Of a stretch of 64,000 bases of DNA, positions 63,550-64,000 are shown one piece after another (the first letter of the stretch is position 1; each line of letters starts with the position of its first letter). The DNA is from Lithospermum erythrorhizon (lineage: Eukaryota; Streptophyta; Magnoliopsida; Boraginales; Boraginaceae): contig JADFUC010001905.1 in NCBI GenBank assembly GCA_019722365.1, positions 18,586 to 82,585 on the forward strand. The letters run 5' to 3'. The notes below the pieces were generated by a model that ran no database searches, had not been told where the DNA came from, and saw nothing but the letters and a program-made list of their open reading frames with translations. The translations under genes were made by a program, and so were the position numbers.

Positions 63550-64000
63550 CCTGCGCCGTCGCCTTCCTCTGCGGTCATCAACAACCTCAATAATTTGAAG
63601 TCACCGATCGGCGGATGACAACATAAAAAGACTTCTTATTTGACATTAATAATAAAAATACAATTTTTTCCATCGTATGAATTCAACAACATATACAAGC
63701 AATAAAACAACGAACAACATAATACAAATTCACCTTTTAATAATACAACCCATACACAAGTAATCCAAAATACAACATAGGAAAGTACTTAGAACTGCAT
63801 TCCCTCAATGAAATAAATACCCAAGTCTAACAATATACAAATCGAGACAACAAAAGGAAATGACTACGAGGAATTCCTATGCCACCACCGCCTCATCTAC
63901 TTCATCTTCAACTGCAAATTCTATCAATGCAGCCTTTCCTCAACAACCTCACATCAACCTCTAGGAACCAGCAATACGTAACTGAACGAAGTACAATTAT
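63550..64000 (-). repeat. Copy of the 45,000-45,420 segment
   Basis: Aligns in the same orientation with 45,000-45,420 through tcaccgatcgg, gacaacataaaa, tttgacattaataat, caataaaacaacgaacaaca, ctcaatgaaat, accaccgcctcatctac and ctaggaacc/cttagaacc. It continues past the window edge, so it is probably an LTR or leader of the same Gypsy family. Indels are frequent. Confidence 0.7.

Noticed and set aside
1..64000. tRNA, rRNA or 5S-derived genes
   Set aside because: No segment showed the box A/B patterns or conserved rRNA words on reading; a tRNAscan-SE run would be needed to exclude degraded copies.

Overview
This window is plant nuclear DNA, almost certainly from a eudicot. It is AT-rich, its protein-coding genes have plant-type GT-AG introns, and three genes belong to land-plant families: an EDGP/basic-7S-globulin-like secreted protein, a PP2C phosphatase of the POLTERGEIST/PP2C40 type, and a heavy-metal-associated isoprenylated plant protein (HIPP). 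Much of the second half is LTR retrotransposon debris. I see no CRISPR array, operon, rRNA or tRNA gene, and no prokaryotic or organellar segment.

Region 1-20,100 is the gene island. The intronless EDGP-like gene is at 5740-7059 (+). The PP2C gene is at 11922-14362 (+), with three coding exons and probably one 5'UTR intron. The HIPP gene is at 18692-20000 (-), with three exons and a C-terminal CaaX box. The genes are independently transcribed and not functionally linked. The DNA between them is AT-rich, with simple repeats, a short tandem duplication and one likely retroposon flanked by a 14-base target-site duplication.

Region 20,100-28,680 is transitional. It holds a G-poor block resembling a minus-strand Gypsy LTR (about 21,640-24,000), a probable Copia-type LTR (about 24,566-25,752), and a broken HMA/HIPP-like gene remnant at 27,822-28,380 (-).

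Region 28,680-64,000 is a retrotransposon nest. (a) About 28,677-38,705 is a plus-strand Ty3/Gypsy element of the Tat lineage. It has two diverged LTRs, recognisable RT/RNase H, a second (archaeal-type) RNase H, integrase, and an antisense ORF remnant before the 3' LTR. (b) About 40,361-45,000 is a plus-strand Ty1/Copia element with gag, integrase, RT and RNase H in order. (c) 47,020-55,349 is a minus-strand Athila-type Gypsy element with 1.1-kb LTRs, PBS and PPT; its pol is collapsed so that the start of RT runs almost straight into the C-terminal end of integrase, and a GC-rich island lies between pol and the 3' LTR. (d) 55,350-58,512 is a plus-strand Gypsy remnant ending in a partial 3' LTR. 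(e) 58,513-61,883 is a second, plus-strand member of the same Athila family, inserted in that LTR and reduced to LTR-gag-truncated LTR. (f) Related G-poor segments near 45,000-45,420 and 63,550-63,980 flank the nest.

Reading frames in the nest are broken by many small indels, with some perfectly clean patches between. This is either very old decay or incompletely polished long-read sequence in repeats; the sequence alone cannot decide. I found no convincing undescribed biological system. The most unusual items are the deletion-derived Athila structures, the GC island and the frame-decay pattern.
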